Shown here: positions 1 through 12,640 of the stretch, piece by piece | Layout: each line of letters begins with the position of its first letter | Numbering within the stretch: the first letter of the stretch is position 1 | Origin: Entrophospora sp. SA101 | Taxonomy: Eukaryota > Glomeromycota > Glomeromycetes > Entrophosporales > Entrophosporaceae | Length of the DNA: 59,769 nucleotides | Direction of reading: 5' to 3' | Assembly (NCBI GenBank): GCA_958430865.1 | Contig: CAUDNR010000213.1 | Span: 68,732 to 128,500 of the forward strand | Notes under the pieces: model-generated | The model's input: the letters and a program-made list of their open reading frames with translations, nothing else | What the model was told of the DNA's origin: nothing | The model's database searches: none | Position numbers and translations under genes: made by a program

Positions 1-395
1 CTACAAGCCATATATACTTATTATGTGTGTTTTTGCATTATTGATTCTCTGAAATTTGCTGTAGTGTACCATTTGTTTTAATAAAATCTATTTGAATCTA
101 CTAAAACAAATAAACAAATGGATAAAATTATTGTTTATCAAAAAAAGTAATAAAGAAACTTTAAAGTATATAAATATGGACTGAGATTGATGTATCAAAA
201 AATTTTGCAACATTAAAAATAATAAACTTTATACATTTGAATAATAAATTCTTTAAAAACAATGCTGTTTAAATTGACTACTGCTTGTGTGATCAATTCA
301 ATCATTAACACCAAAGGAACAAAATTAATTATTTCACAATAAAAGCTATTTGTTTGTTTATTTATTGTTGTTTTTTGATTTTAGTATTAATGCAT

Positions 396-680
396 GGTTT
401 CTATTCATAATACAGTCAGAACTTGTTAAACTGAAGTCAATATTTTCAAAAAAAAACTTCAATTTAAAAAACCTCAATAAAATCGACTTATTGAGGCAAT
501 TTGATAGGTAGATAATAAAACAACATTGGTTTATCATGTATATTCAGTTTATCAAAGCATTGTCTTAATGAGTTCTGACTGTACGTTTCATTCATTTTAT
601 TTGTTTTATTTGTTTTATTTGAATTATTTTTTACTCAAATTGTTTGTTTTATTCAAGTAAACCTTATTGGAATAGAAACC
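396..680. mobile_element. MITE with GGTTTCTATTC terminal inverted repeats
   Basis: The left end GGTTTCTATTC (396-406) is the reverse complement of the right end GAATAGAAACC (670-680). With the inner insertion (413-581) removed, the interior resembles the TTCTATTCG-type sequence at 31,176-31,308 and 12,415, including T-rich GTTTTATTTG runs. It appears to be one dispersed short-repeat family of this genome. It carries no coding capacity. Confidence 0.55.
413..581. mobile_element. 169-bp TA-flanked MITE nested in the outer MITE
   Basis: The ends CAGTCAGAACT (413-423) and AGTTCTGACTG (571-581) are inverted repeats, flanked on both sides by TA. That is the target duplication expected of the Tc1/mariner/pogo group. 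Its insertion interrupts the outer element at 396-680. Confidence 0.6.
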
Positions 681-2398
681 CTAGCTACTGCTCAAGATTA
701 TGATATTATTTTAGTATTGCAATTGAGAAAGCTCCTTACAAAGAGCTTTAGAAATATTTAACCAATAATTTAATTACAATATAAGAGTTATTGGTTTATT
801 GAATTAAGCCAATAATTAACTAAAAAATAGGATTAATTTTAGAAGAATATCTGATAAAAATACTAAGAATATTATTAACTTATCAGTATGCCAATACCTT
901 AATTATTTTTTTTAAAGAATAATCAGATTCTGATATTTACTGATACCCCATTACCCAATTTGGCATCATTCAACCAGTAAAAAGAGGACCAATAGATTAT
1001 GTATAAGCAAAGAAAAATGGGACTCTAAATTAGCACAAAAGAATTTTAAATCATGCACAAACATAACAGACAATTGCATCACCCAGGTAGTAATAACACC
1101 AAGGCCATGCATAAACGAAACTTTTAATAATGCCTGTCTACCCAGATCTCTGGGGTTCACAAAATAAATTACTTTTCCTGATTATCAATTATGGTTGCTC
1201 ATGAATAATAAATCTGATGTTGATTGCATGTGTCAGATTTAATTAAAGCTTTCCTGTCACAAACATGCAATAACCATGCTTTCACATGCCCCATAACTGT
1301 GGAATTTTCTCCACAGGTGCGCCGCACACATGTTAGAAGGCTTTGGACAAAACATACTTATCTTCTCCTCAGACCAGGCTTGGCTGTTATCATATGGGCA
1401 TTGATTGCTGATAGCTGGCATTTGTGTGATGATTGCTTTGTGTTACACATCTCCAGTACAAAGTCAGTGATTGCTTTGTGTTAAAAATTCTCCAATGCAG
1501 AAAGGTTGTTGTTTTAGATTTTCCCTGATTTCAGTTTTGAGCCTTGGGTTGCTGTCTTGTCAGTGGCATGCCAACTCATCAATAATCCTACCCCATTTAC
1601 TAAAATAACAAATTCAGTTGGCACTACAATTCATCAGCAGAGTTGCGACAGCTTGGTCACAGAGCCATCCTTACCCTAGAGGTGGGATCGTTGCAGGCGA
1701 ATTTTCAGCCAGCATGCCAGCAGCCTTCTCTGGTCTGGGAAGATTAGTGAAAGTGTCATTGACGATTGATGCAGTCTTGGTAAACTCCAGAGCCATACGC
1801 CCCCTCCCCTCAAGTTCAGTTTCATCATCATATCATCAGGGGATGAGGTCAGATTAGCCTTATGTACGTGAGGAAGATGTGTGAATGACTGTAAGTGTTC
1901 AAGGTAGTGTACGTGCTTCAACACTTGTAAAATTTCCGATAATCAAACATCGCATTTCGAATTGTTTCATATTCAATGGTGTATTGCCTTGACATCTTGT
2001 GATTATAATAATAATAATAATATTATTATTATTACGATTACGCAAAGCAAAACATTATCAATGAAAATCTTGTAATTACCCAGCAAGATCTGCTCCGCGT
2101 TTTGATTTCCAATTAAAATATTTATAAGCTAAAATAAAAGTCACCTCATACATATCAATACAAATAAAAAAAAGTACCTCTAGTTAGTTATTAACACGTT
2201 TTCTTTAGGAGACCCGAACCAAACCAAACAACAACACTCACGTTTTGTCACCTTGGACACTGTCAAAAAATAAATTGTTTTTTGTTTTTTCCAAAAAAAA
2301 AAATCAATAAATACGCATCTGTCCTCCCAAAAAAAAAAAACCAATAGGATAAATAATTAGTGTGTACGCGTCGATCAAATCACAAACTTCTTTTAAAC

Positions 2399-2453
2399 AT
2401 GCCCAAAGAAAATAAAAAGGAAGCAAAAGTAACAATCAAGAAAACATCGCTGG
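2399..2453 (+). CDS. Possible first exon of an unrecognised lysine-rich protein
   Basis: An ATG at 2,399 opens an 18-codon lysine-rich frame (it begins MPKENKKEAK) that runs into a strong GTAAGT donor at 2,454. Similar lysine/serine-rich coding-like patches with splice-like borders occur at about 4,587-4,635 (ending before GTAAGT) and 5,286-5,350. If these are exons of one gene, the BTB/TLDc pseudogene and the Tc1 fossil lie inside its intron. No domain is recognised and the chain of exons is not proven. Confidence 0.22.
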
Positions 2454-2617
2454 GTAAGTGTTTTAAGGTTGGTGGTAGTTATCGCCCGCCACTCGTCGTC
2501 GTTACTCTAGTTTAAAGTAAGTTTAATTTGTTTATAGATCCTTTATTCAAAATGTTATTTATATTTTCTTCTAAAATAATTAATATTTATTTTAAAAATT
2601 TTTTTAAAGATATATAT

Positions 2618-3575
2618 ATTCAGAAACCATCAATTTAGATAATTTAGATACATCTGAAACTATTGAACTTCTTGAAGCATCTGATGAATTAGATTTTAAA
2701 ACTACAGATTATATACAAAATCATCTAATTGATTTAACTTTGGAGAGAGAAGAATGGATCAAAAATAATTTTACTTATTTTTATCAAATATCATTAAGAC
2801 ATCAATCATTTAATTTGCTTAATGATTTCCTTGAAACATTGGTTATGAATAATCCAGAATTACTTCTAAAGTTCAATGATTCCAAAAATGTTGAAAAGCC
2901 AATATTAATATCATATTAAACAATGATGATCTTGCAATAAAGGAGATTGATTTTTGGGATTGCATAATCCAATGGGGAATTGGAAATTTGGAAAATTTGG
3001 AAAGAAAAAATATTAAAGAATGGAATAAAAATGATTTTAAGGAGTTGAAATTTTTACTAGAAGATATTGTTTCTTTAATTAGATATAAGGATATCTCTAG
3101 TGATGATTTTTTTACAAAATTGTACCATATCAAAAATTCTTTCCTAAGAATTTATGGAATGACCTTTTATGTTATCATTTAGTCCATAATCAAAACCCGA
3201 TTTTAAATTTATTACCATCAAGAAATTCACCAAAGATGCTAGAATCAACAACAATCAATCCAGAACTTACTTTGCTTTTTGCAAGTTGGATTGATATAAA
3301 AAGCTCACCATACAATTTATTCAGTGAAGTTAAATATAAATTCAAACTTTTATATCATAGTAGTAGAGATGATTTAAATTCAATCATATTTAATGATAAA
3401 TGTAACAAAATCAGCAAGTCTCTTGTAGTTGCTAAAATACAATCAGATCTATTAGTAAATTCAGATCAATTAGTTGGTGGCTATAACCCACTTGATTGGA
3501 ATGGAGGTGGTTATAAAAATACAGACAAAAGTTTTATTTTTAATATTTGTAATATAAATGATATTAGTATATCAC
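2618..3575 (+). pseudogene. Decayed BTB-BACK-TLDc (Kelch-like adaptor family) gene
   Basis: Conceptual translation in more than one frame gives the BACK region (a LLEASDELD-like start near 2,660; WDCIIQWGI near 2,960) followed by a TLDc domain (LTLLFASWID near 3,265; a LVGGYNPLDW core near 3,472). These domains characterise the BTB-BACK-TLDc proteins massively expanded in Glomeromycotina, probably Cul3 ubiquitin-ligase adaptors or oxidation-resistance-like proteins. The N-terminal BTB domain is absent. A frame break lies near 2,890-2,935 and a stop near 3,180. The C-terminal part of TLDc is replaced at about 3,570 by a dispersed terminal repeat also found at 21.7, 43.6 and 50.2 kb. Non-functional as read. 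Confidence 0.8.
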
Positions 3576-3708
3576 TTAAAATAACAAATGGGATATTATA
3601 AAGTTGTTAATTATGATCACATTACAAATGACTAAATTTTGATCCCTGAAATCTTTGGTAATACCAATGTTCACTTTGTCTGGTTTTGTTACAGCATGCC
3701 CCAAATTC
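3570..3708. repeat. Dispersed terminal repeat, copy 1 (GCATGC end)
   Basis: About 110-140 bp matching, with scattered differences, the repeats at 43,549-43,684 (same orientation) and 21,728-21,855 and 50,175-50,300 (opposite orientation). Shared blocks include TTTTGATCCCTGAAA, GGTAATACCAATGTTCACTT and a GCATGC-bearing end. Here only the end is left; the micro-ORF that follows it in the other copies is missing because the TLDc pseudogene abuts. Confidence 0.75.
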
Positions 3709-3779
3709 TATATAAGGAATTAAACATAAAAAATGTAGTGGTTTCCCTAAAAAAATTACCAATGGAACATCAATTGCAA

Positions 3780-4560
3780 TTGGCCAATATTTAAGATGGG
3801 ATCCCTCTCTCTTCCTGAAAACTGGAAGTTAAATTGGCCGAAAAAGGTATTGGTGTGTCTTATAGAACTATTTCAAAGCATCTGGGTAGCTTGGGCGATA
3901 AGAACAACTTGCCATTAGCAACCCCAATGCTTACCAGTGCACATAAAGAAAGATGGGAAGAATGTGCTCATGCTCATCTTGATGACAACCGGAATAAGAC
4001 CCCTCTTTTCAGATGAAACAGCATTCCAGTTGTTCAGTAACATCAATGGTATAAAGGCACATGACCAATTCATCCTATTCCAAAAATTGTGTAAAAATTT
4101 TTGCCTGGGGTGGATTTTGTATGAAAGGAAAAACAAGCCTTTTTTGCTTTCAGCAAGAAAATGATCCTAAGCATACTAGTCATGTGGTCAAGGAATTTCT
4201 TCAGGCCAATGTGCCTGAGGTTATTGACTGACCATCCAATAGTCCTGACCTCAACCCATTGAGAACCTATGGAATATCATCAAGACCAATGTGGAAAGAT
4301 GGCAACCAAAAAATCTTGATGGTTTGAAATGTTTTGTGATTGGAGAAGGGGAGAGTATCCCAGATTCTGTTATAAAAAAATTTAATTGGAAATATTGCAA
4401 AGTAGTTATTGAATGAAACGGTGAACAAATATCTTATTAAATTTTTTAATAAAATTTACATGTTTTATAGATTTAAATGAGCCATTTTATGAATGATTTA
4501 CTTTAATGGTTGCTGAATTATTGCAAATTTACAGGGGGCAAGATTTTTCTTCCCATACTG
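3780..4560 (+). pseudogene. Tc1-family transposase fossil
   Basis: Fragments in several frames match the dead Tc1 element at 15,745-17,027 almost block for block: GVSYRTISKHLGSLG, ATPMLTSAHKERW, LFSDETAFQLF (first catalytic Asp region), NDPKHTSHVVKEFLQ and PSNSPDLNP (near 4,240), ending in a terminal inverted repeat at 4,532-4,560 followed by TA. The 5' terminal repeat is missing and frameshifts and stops are frequent. An in-frame TGA after DPSLSS sits at the same position as in the 16.6-kb copy. Confidence 0.85.
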
Positions 4561-4562
4561 TA

Positions 4563-6182
4563 ACTGACAGTAAAAAAATAAAAAAATGACAAAAGAGGAA
4601 AAAAACAAGAAAAACAAAAACAAATGCAGCAGAAGCATCCATGTAAGTATTAATAGAAATCAATCATTGGTTTAGGCTCTAGATTGTTAAAACAAACATA
4701 TGTATTATTTTAATCTAATAATTTCTATTGTATTAACATCTCGGCCTTGGGTAGTAGTAGTAAATGACAATAGGTTAATTCTAGGCCCTATTGATAACAA
4801 AGTTAATTTGTCATCATCATCTCCACTACCAAATATATGAATGAGGATTAAGAGAATGAATAATCGATCAATTTGCATCTGAATACTTGGACCATAATGA
4901 TCCAATCATGTCACTATCATAGACACTGCTCATCCACATCCTTGGCTGAGAAATGGCTTCACTGATCAGAATGGATTCAACCAGTTGTTTAGTAAATTCA
5001 ATCGACAATAGTGATCTTGATCTTTATGAAATAATAAATGAATCAATATGAATCAAATATGAAAGAAATTAAAAACCACTTGTAAGGTTTATACATTTTT
5101 CAATATATATACACACCAAATATTTGTAACTAACAAATGTGCTACTATCTTCATAGAAATGGCAAATATTCTGAAAAGGGCAAATATCTTATAACAAGGT
5201 AGTTGGCAGAGTCATTGTATCACCATATCATACAATCCGGATGTAATATATCTGTCTGTTTATTGTTTATTTCATAACCATTTTAGGAGTTGCGAAAGAG
5301 TAGTGCCGAAGAAAAAAAAGATCAAAGTAGTAGTGAGGAGAAAAAAGAAATGTATATTTCTAAAAAGTGATTTTTACATCAACAAATTAACAAACAATTT
5401 TTTTTTATAATTTGTAGGAAAAGAAAGTATGGAAGAAAACCTGATTTCACAATCTTGACGAAATGGGATTATAAGGATTCCCCAAAAAACGCATTCCTTG
5501 TAGGTGAGGCCAGCCCCATACCATGGAAAATAAAAAATTATCCGTTAAAAAAAAAAAAAATGCTAAAGGACAATTACGATTATTTTTTATAAATATAGTA
5601 ATTTGAGTCGAAAAGTATTGAAGTCTATGGTATACTTGTCAGATTTATTACGAGTATTTAAGAGACTGATGGTAAAAAAAAATTATAATTCATCATAATA
5701 GTCTTCATAGTCGGCAATGCAGCGGCACATGGAACAGACTGTTATAGTATTAATGATAGAAATAATTAATAATTGAAAAATTTCGTCATATAAACTAATA
5801 ATAATAATCCACTGTAGTAAAAAATTTTTAAGTGTTCAGTTGTTAGTCTTGCTATCTCATAAATGGTTACAACAAGACTCTCCCGACTCGTAGCCAAACT
5901 TGCTGACTTAAAGCAATAATTCTTCACACCTTGAGAGTGTTAGTTCTTTAAAGCATACCTGACCCGTTTGAGAATATGAACATGAAGAAATTGTTATTAT
6001 ATACCCGAAAAAAAAAACCCAAATTTATTATTTTTTTTACCTAATATGATTATATAATCATTATAATCATGGAAAAAAACATCAAAAAATTTTAAGCGTT
6101 ATTATGACAATAAAAAATTTTTTCACATGTAAATTTTTTATATTCCCCCTGAAAAATATTTTTTTTTCAAAATAACATTTTA
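4563..6182. other. Intergenic stretch; only weak exon-like patches
   Basis: AT-rich sequence with lysine-rich coding-like patches at about 4,587-4,635, 5,286-5,350 and 5,418-5,500. None forms a gene I can defend. The last ~150 bases before 6,183 are probably the 5' leader of the NTF2-like gene. No tRNA or other RNA gene was recognised. Confidence 0.4.
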
Positions 6183-7103
6183 ATGGATTATAATCATTAT
6201 AATTCTCGTAAAGTTTATAATCAACCTTTTCCAACTCAAAGTTCATACAACAGTAGAACAATTTATGATCCAATGATAATGAATCCAGATCAAGCTTCTT
6301 CGTCTTCAAATAATCCAAATACTCTTCACCCAACTTCTCTACACCCTCTCTCACCAACTTCCAACACTTCTTCAAATAATAGTATGTATCTAACAACCAC
6401 AATCAATACAGATGATAATAATTTATCTGAAAAAGACATCGCAAAAAGAGTTCATAGTAGTTTATATTCAAAGAGAAAAGATATTCAAAATAATGTTATT
6501 AGGCATTTTTATGATACAAATGCTGGTATTTATTATTTTTTGATTTTTCATATTTTTCATATTATTTTTTGATCGACTTTTAATTTCCATCATTTTTTTT
6601 TTATAGTTTTTGAAAATCCTCTTTTATTGGTTGAATCCCACGAGGATATAATTAATCAGTTCATTTTATTATCAACATTTTTTCAAAGTATAAAACCAGA
6701 AGTTCATAGTATCACTGATTCAGCAGTAACTGGTGGTCATCATATAGTGGTGATAGATGCCGTAATAAAATATCGTTTTCCGATTAGATTACCTCCAATT
6801 CCATGTCCACTTTTTATATGTAATTTTTTACCATTTGGTTGGCATAGAACTCATCACTCAAGTATGTTTCATTGTTCGAATAATGAAATTGCTTTGAGAA
6901 TAATATCAAGGTTTGAATTCAATGAACAAAACAAAATTGTTAGACATGAAGATATGTGGAGTATTAAAGATTTGTTTGAAAGTTTACCATTGGTTGGCTG
7001 GATTTATGCCGAAGTTTCTAGAAAAGTTAATGGGATGATAACTGGCGGTATTGTTGTGTTGGTTAGTGAATTGGTCAAAGAATGGAATGAATGGCATGTT
7101 TAA
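6183..7103 (+). CDS. NTF2-like (SnoaL/SigF-type fold) domain protein, two exons
   Basis: Exon 1 is 6,183-6,525 and exon 2 is 6,607-7,103, split by an 81-bp AT-rich intron (donor G/GTATTT, acceptor TTATAG). The spliced product is 279 aa. Residues 1-90 are Asn/Ser/Pro-rich, tyrosine-rich at the start and probably disordered. From about residue 95 an NTF2-like fold is suggested by IRHFYDTNAVFENPLL, by the sheet-forming VVVIDAVIKY, and by KIVRHEDMWSIKDL followed by LVGWIYAEVSRKVNG. That C-terminal pattern is typical of fungal SigF-like NTF2-domain proteins of unknown role. No signal peptide is seen. The gene ends 222 bp before the convergent Osh gene. The family call is by motif memory; the molecular function is unknown. 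Confidence 0.75.
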
Positions 7104-7324
7104 TTTAATTTTCACATATGCGCACACATTTTCTTTTAAAAATTGTATGATGTAAAATAGAAAAAATAATTAGATTTATGTTTATTTTATATATTTATAT
7201 ATATCTTAATTAGTTGATTGGGTAATCTTGGTGATATATATTTATATTAAAAACATTTTCTATATTTTACTTAATTTGTATTTTAAAAAATAATAATAAA
7301 AAAGAAGAATTTAAATAAAATAAA

Positions 7325-10300
7325 TTAAAATATGTCTTCGTTATCAATGTTCCATTTACAACTACCATTATTGTCCGTCTTCTCTCTACCAACTCTTTCT
7401 CTTTCTTTCCAATATTCATGATTAAATTTCCAATATTCCTCCCCTGTATCATCATCAAGTTCTTTTGCAAACCATCTAGATTTAAATTCTGGCATTGAAT
7501 TAATTTCTCTCAATTTCCTTTTTTCTCTTTGTTTTTCCTCTAATCTATGCTTCTCAGAACTTGCCATTTCGTAATCACCCGTTTCCATTGCTCTTTGATC
7601 GGGCCTTAATCTTGAATCTGTTGGTGCCAACCATACTTTTAATGATTCAGGTAAATCGTTTAATGTCATAGCAAATTGTGTCAAATTAAATGGTAAAGGC
7701 TCTTCAGGCTCTGAATTTTTTTTCCATAATAATACAATTGGTCTACGTTGTGGTAGAATTGGAGATGTTGGTAATGATATAGTTAGATTTGATGATGATG
7801 AATGAGTAAAAGATTGAGTTGCCGGTAATAATGTCGAATTCCCCAACAATTCTTCTATTAATTTAGCATTTGATGCTGCCATATCACTACTCAGATCTTC
7901 TTCACTTGTCGAAAAACTTAAATTATTACCAATTCTTCTAGCAACCAATCTTTCATTCCATCTGCCAGCTATCTCCCAAATTTCTTTATTATCTTTATCT
8001 TTAACAACTCCTCTAATTTCAAATGCGTCTCTACCTCTCCAACCTCTTGCTTTAAAAGTCAAAATACATTGATCTTTTGTTAAATGATTTGTTATAACCA
8101 TATCACCATAATGATCAATCCATGGCTTGCCTACTATTAAGTTGTTCACGCATGTAGTAACTTTTTTCCATGAATAATGTTCTGAAAATGCTTTTGGGTT
8201 ACCAATAGCTTGAAAATCTTCAGGTGACTTATTAACATGCGCGGGGAAGTGTTCTTTTAAAACTTTAAGCTTTACATGAGAAACACCTTGTGGTAAAATT
8301 TCAAATGATTTTCCCCAAAATTTGGATTTTACATCCACTTCAGCATAAAAATCGTAATTAGGAGATTCACAATAACATGCACTAATTGGCTATAACAAAT
8401 GAATAATTAATTAATTAATTAATATATATGTGTGTGTGTGTTGTTATATTAAACATTCAAGATTATATGTAATGGATAATAAATATTTGTTTGCTTGTTT
8501 GTTTGTTATGTATTAAATTCATTTACTTACTGGGTGATGACTGACTTGTTCAGATACATATCGGAATGCTTTATCATGACGAACATATTCGTATGTTTCA
8601 CCCTATATATATAATTATGTAAATGAGTGATTATTAAATAGAGTTTTTTTTTTCAAAATTTATGCATATTTAAAATTTAAAATACATACATATATGTATT
8701 ATTATTATTACACATACCAACAAGGGATTGAATGGCTTTGCAATTCTACCAATAGAACTAGAATAATTACTCATAGCAAAAGCTGCAACGAATAATATTC
8801 GTTCTGTGCTGCCTTTTTGTTTGGCAGCAAGATCTAATAATTCACTATACTCCATATCTTCAGCCATGCGTTGTAACATAGAGGTGGGTTCATTGAAGTA
8901 GACAGGTAAAGTAATTTTACTTAAATCCTTACCAATAGAATTTTTTAATATAGTCCATAATGATACTGTAGGTTTTGTATTGTCTTTGTCCATTAAAAAT
9001 TTGGTTCTATTTTGTTTAGGGTAGCCATTATATGATTCAAATATATAGGGCTTTTGAAATTCTTTAGATGCCGTTGAAATTGATGACGATGATGATGGTG
9101 ATGATGATATTGTATTTTCTTCGTTTAAACTGGTTGTAATACTTGGCTCAAGGCCTTCTATAATCGAACCACCATCAATTGCATCATAGAATTCTTCATC
9201 TGAATCATATTCATCTGCTAATGATGACCGTTGCTCGTACGAAATTTTTTGTTCTATTAAATTGTTTGTTTGATTAATAGTACGTGAACTAATGTTAACA
9301 TTATTATCTATCAATCGATCTTCATTTTTATCGTTATTATTGTCATGATTTGGATCAGTTTCATCTTTGGAAATTAATGACAATTTAGACATCATAGGAC
9401 TAACAGGAGAGTTCATGGAACTTTCAGAAGCCATTGCAGCTTTTAATTGGCGTTTTCTTAATTTTTGTTCCTTCAAACTATTTTGTATAATTTCTTCCAT
9501 TTCAGTTTTTTCAATCGCTAAAGCTTTCATACTTTCTTCCCATAATCTTTTGGTTTCTAATTCTTTTTTTAGTTTTCTTTGCCAATAATTGTCCCTCTCT
9601 TCTGACATCCTTAACACATCATCTAATAAATTTTGTAATGTTTGTAAAGATTTTTCAAAAACTTCTATGACATCTGATTCTTTGGGCAACATGGCTATCA
9701 ATGTCTCTAATAATTGGTTTTGTAAGTTAAGCTGCGCTCTAATCGAACTTATGGCCATATGATATGTGTCCTCATGTGGTACACTATCAGTTTCAATCGA
9801 ATCACCTGAAAGTGATCTTGACCTTCTACTTTCATGATGATGATAATCGTCGTTGTTATTATTATTATTATCATTATTATCGTGATGACGATGGTGTTCA
9901 TCTATTTCATTTATATTATGATCTAATCTTTGTAAACTTCTTAAATCATCATCTTTACTAATTTCACGTGATGTCGGAGAAGTTGCTGTTGATTCGTCAG
10001 TATTGCCATGTTTATAATGATTTTTGCCCCATTCGATCGATTGTTGTAATTCTGTTATCCATTTCATTGCTTCTTTAGGGCTGTTTGCTCTTAGATGATA
10101 TCTTATTGAACCTTTACCTATAATATCAAATCTTTGTCTATCTGTTGAATCAATGGAAACTTTTGCTATTTTCATATTAATTGAACCGCGACATGAATTC
10201 CCCGCATCATCTTTGTTTTGAAAATATGATAGTATTCCTTAATAATAAATAGATTATTTGTTATTATATAAACAGAAAAGTTTTACGTTTGTTTAAAAAA

Positions 10301-11593
10301 AAACACATCTTACTAGTCAATATTTTATATATAATTACCATTTTCAAGTACAAACCATCTGATCTTATATCCGCCAGCATAATTTGTCCATTTGTTTAGA
10401 TATCCCCTTAATATTGGTGGGTAATTCGATGAGGTAGAAATATTCAACGTAGTAGGTGTTGGTTTTACTAGGAAAGTAATAATAAATATTTTTTTATAAA
10501 ACAATTTAAATAAAAATAATAAATAAAGGTAAATCATTAAACATAAATTATTAACCTTGTTTAAGTAAATTTTTAATTTTATCATCTTTGACCAAGTCAA
10601 CAGCCATTTTACCCTTGTGATCTCTAATAGTTACATCTGCACCGTGATCTAAACAAAATTCCACCATTTCTAAATTTTTTTTCTTGGTCACTTCATGTAA
10701 CAATGTTGTACCAGTTGATGGATCTTGAAGATTTATATCAATTAAAGCAACAACTCTTGGGGTTTGAAATAAATATTGAAGTGCTATATAATTAAAATCT
10801 GTTACATATTGATGAAATAATGTTGTTGTTTGCTCAATAAACTCTTGCTTGTTTACTATTTTTTAAAAGAGAGAAAGAATATATATATTATTGAGAAATT
10901 TCTGAAAAAAAAAATCATGTAATTAAAAATTTTAAAAGAAAATCACCATTAAATAAATCTATAATTTCTTGATTCTTTGCTAATTCGACAGGTGTTTTGC
11001 CGTAATTATTAGGTATCGTATCATTGATCTTTAACTGTTTCAACAAAAGTCCTACTACATCAATTCTGCCATTTTTAGAAGCATAGTGCAATGCAGTATT
11101 TCCAAATTGATCGGATTGGTTAATATTAATATTTGGAAAATTAGATAAAATATATTCTATAGTAGAAATTTTAGAACATTGCACTGCTAGTATTAATGGT
11201 GATGTTGTACCATTATTAGATGAATTGCCAGTAACAGAATTTGGAGTTGACACTTCATGTGATTGATATGTTGATAGAATTATTTGTAAATTTGATAAAT
11301 CGTCTAAATAATAGCAAGTATAATTTTTTAATATATAATTTTTTAATAATTATTGAAAAATATTAATAATTTACTTACCTGCACGAAGCGCTTCTAGTAA
11401 TTTATAAGTTTTTAAAGATTCTTCTAATGCTATTTTTTTAAAAATAGAAAAATAATGAGTGTATTTATTTAATTTTGAGTGTTCGTATGTATCCATTTAT
11501 CTTACCTGTATTAGTAGTATCTTTCTTTGTTGTGATTCGTAAAGCAGGAGCAGAATTATTTTGAACCTTTTCAACTTGAGGTGTAGAGGTCAT
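7325..11593 (-). CDS. Osh1/Osh2-type oxysterol-binding protein (ankyrin-PH-FFAT-ORD), eight exons
   Basis: Exons (minus strand): 11,506-11,593, 11,379-11,429, 10,947-11,303, 10,556-10,855, 10,339-10,467, 8,718-10,237, 8,531-8,602 and 7,325-8,389. All have GT-AG borders and join in one frame of 1,193 aa. Domain order: ankyrin repeats (about residues 55-265, e.g. DQFGNTALHYASKNG); a PH domain split by an intron (about 284-375, LRGYLNKWTNYAGGYKIRWFV); a coiled, Asn-rich linker; an FFAT motif EFYDAID near residue 657 preceded by acidic residues; and the sterol/PI4P ligand domain with the family signature EQVSHHPP near 835. By homology it exchanges sterol and PI4P at contact sites, the FFAT motif binding ER VAP proteins and the PH domain binding Golgi or plasma-membrane lipid. 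It appears intact. Subtype Osh1 versus Osh2 is not resolved. Confidence 0.9.
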
Positions 11594-11804
11594 AATTTAT
11601 TTACATAATTTATTTTTCCTAAAATGTTATTTACTGTCAAATTCAAAAAAAATTTGGGAAAATTTTTTCGCGAGAGAAAACTTGATCAATAAATTTTTGT
11701 ATGATGACTGACTAATGTTGCAGACAAAGTGATACTAAGTACCACAATTGTACTATATACTAGTATAATAGGGCCGAAAAAAAACTACTATAATAATAAT
11801 AATA

Positions 11805-12288
11805 GAACCCCGGATTATTATAATTGAAGTAACATCCATTTTGATAGTTTTTAAATTTTCATGTAACTTCAGCAAAGACTTTTTAATATTAATAAGCAGT
11901 GTGACTATTTGGGTATAGCGGAAAATTTTTATATCCAAAATCAGGTAAAGCAATTTTTATATGAAATTATGGGTAAACCAAAATTTTAAAATAACAGCTA
12001 ATACCCTCCTGCTCATTACTAATAAATCATTGACAAAATTTTTATTATTATTTCAAATAATGTTATATTTCAATTATATTAATATGATTTTCTTAACTCT
12101 ATAGATAAAAAATATATTGGATAATTTCTTCAATGGCTACATATGAAGCTACGTGTCTTATATAGGTAAAGAAAGCTTTTGGTTTTTTGACATGCTTAAA
12201 AGGGGTAAAAAATTTTCTAAAATTTACTAATACGTACGTAGTATTAGCCTGGATGTTTTGTTACCTCAATTATAATAATCCGGGGTCC
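11805..12288. mobile_element. 484-bp TA-flanked MITE
   Basis: The left end GAACCCCGGATTATTATAAT and the right end, read in reverse complement (GGACCCCGGATTATTATAAT), form a terminal inverted repeat of about 23 bp with one mismatch, flanked by TA on both sides. That fits the Tc1/mariner/pogo group. The interior is non-coding AT-rich sequence. It sits about 210 bp upstream of the Osh start codon, so it may lie in or near that promoter. Confidence 0.7.
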
Positions 12289-12640
12289 TACTATATTAAT
12301 ATTAATATATATTAATATAATTCGGGTTAAAAAATGTTATTACGTATAGGGTCACTGACTAAAATACACCAATCAACTAGGCACTTTAATTTTACGGTCA
12401 CATACAATAAGGCTTCTATTCGTAATACATAATATATATTAATATTAATATTAATTTGAATTATTCGTTTCATTCGTTTATTTGTTTTATTGTTTATTTG
12501 TCTCGTTTGTTTCACTTGGAAAAAATATCAATCACTTCTACTACTAATACTAATGTTATTATTACCACCACAAGAGAAAAAACAACTATTGTTATTATAT
12601 CGACTAAAAAAGTTATTGATATTGCTTGATGCTTTTTTTC
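12289..12640. other. AT-rich intergenic sequence with a TTCTATTCG-type repeat end
   Basis: Contains palindromic TTAATATTAATA runs and a GGCTTCTATTCG end near 12,411 followed by GTTTCATTCGTTTATTTG-type sequence. This resembles the MITE family at 396-680 and 31,176-31,308, but the matching second end is not evident. No gene seen. Confidence 0.35.

Larger units (their letters stand above)
1..2397. other. AT-rich intergenic stretch without a supported gene
   Basis: No convincing coding region is seen. The stretch holds two nested inverted-repeat elements (listed separately), an AAT/ATT microsatellite at about 2,000-2,035, and a patch at about 1,300-1,850 that is visibly richer in G+C than its surroundings. 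Short open frames in that patch have no recognisable domain. One of them, on the minus strand at about 1,680-1,835, ends at a GTAAGG donor-like site and could be a stray exon. Confidence 0.5.

Noticed and set aside
5860..5980. tRNA-like GC-richer stretch
   Set aside because: No cloverleaf with matching acceptor, anticodon and T-arm could be drawn.
9367..9961. Plus-strand frames in the Osh gene
   Set aside because: Antisense shadows of exon 6 of the oxysterol-binding protein, which has a complete spliced model with family motifs.
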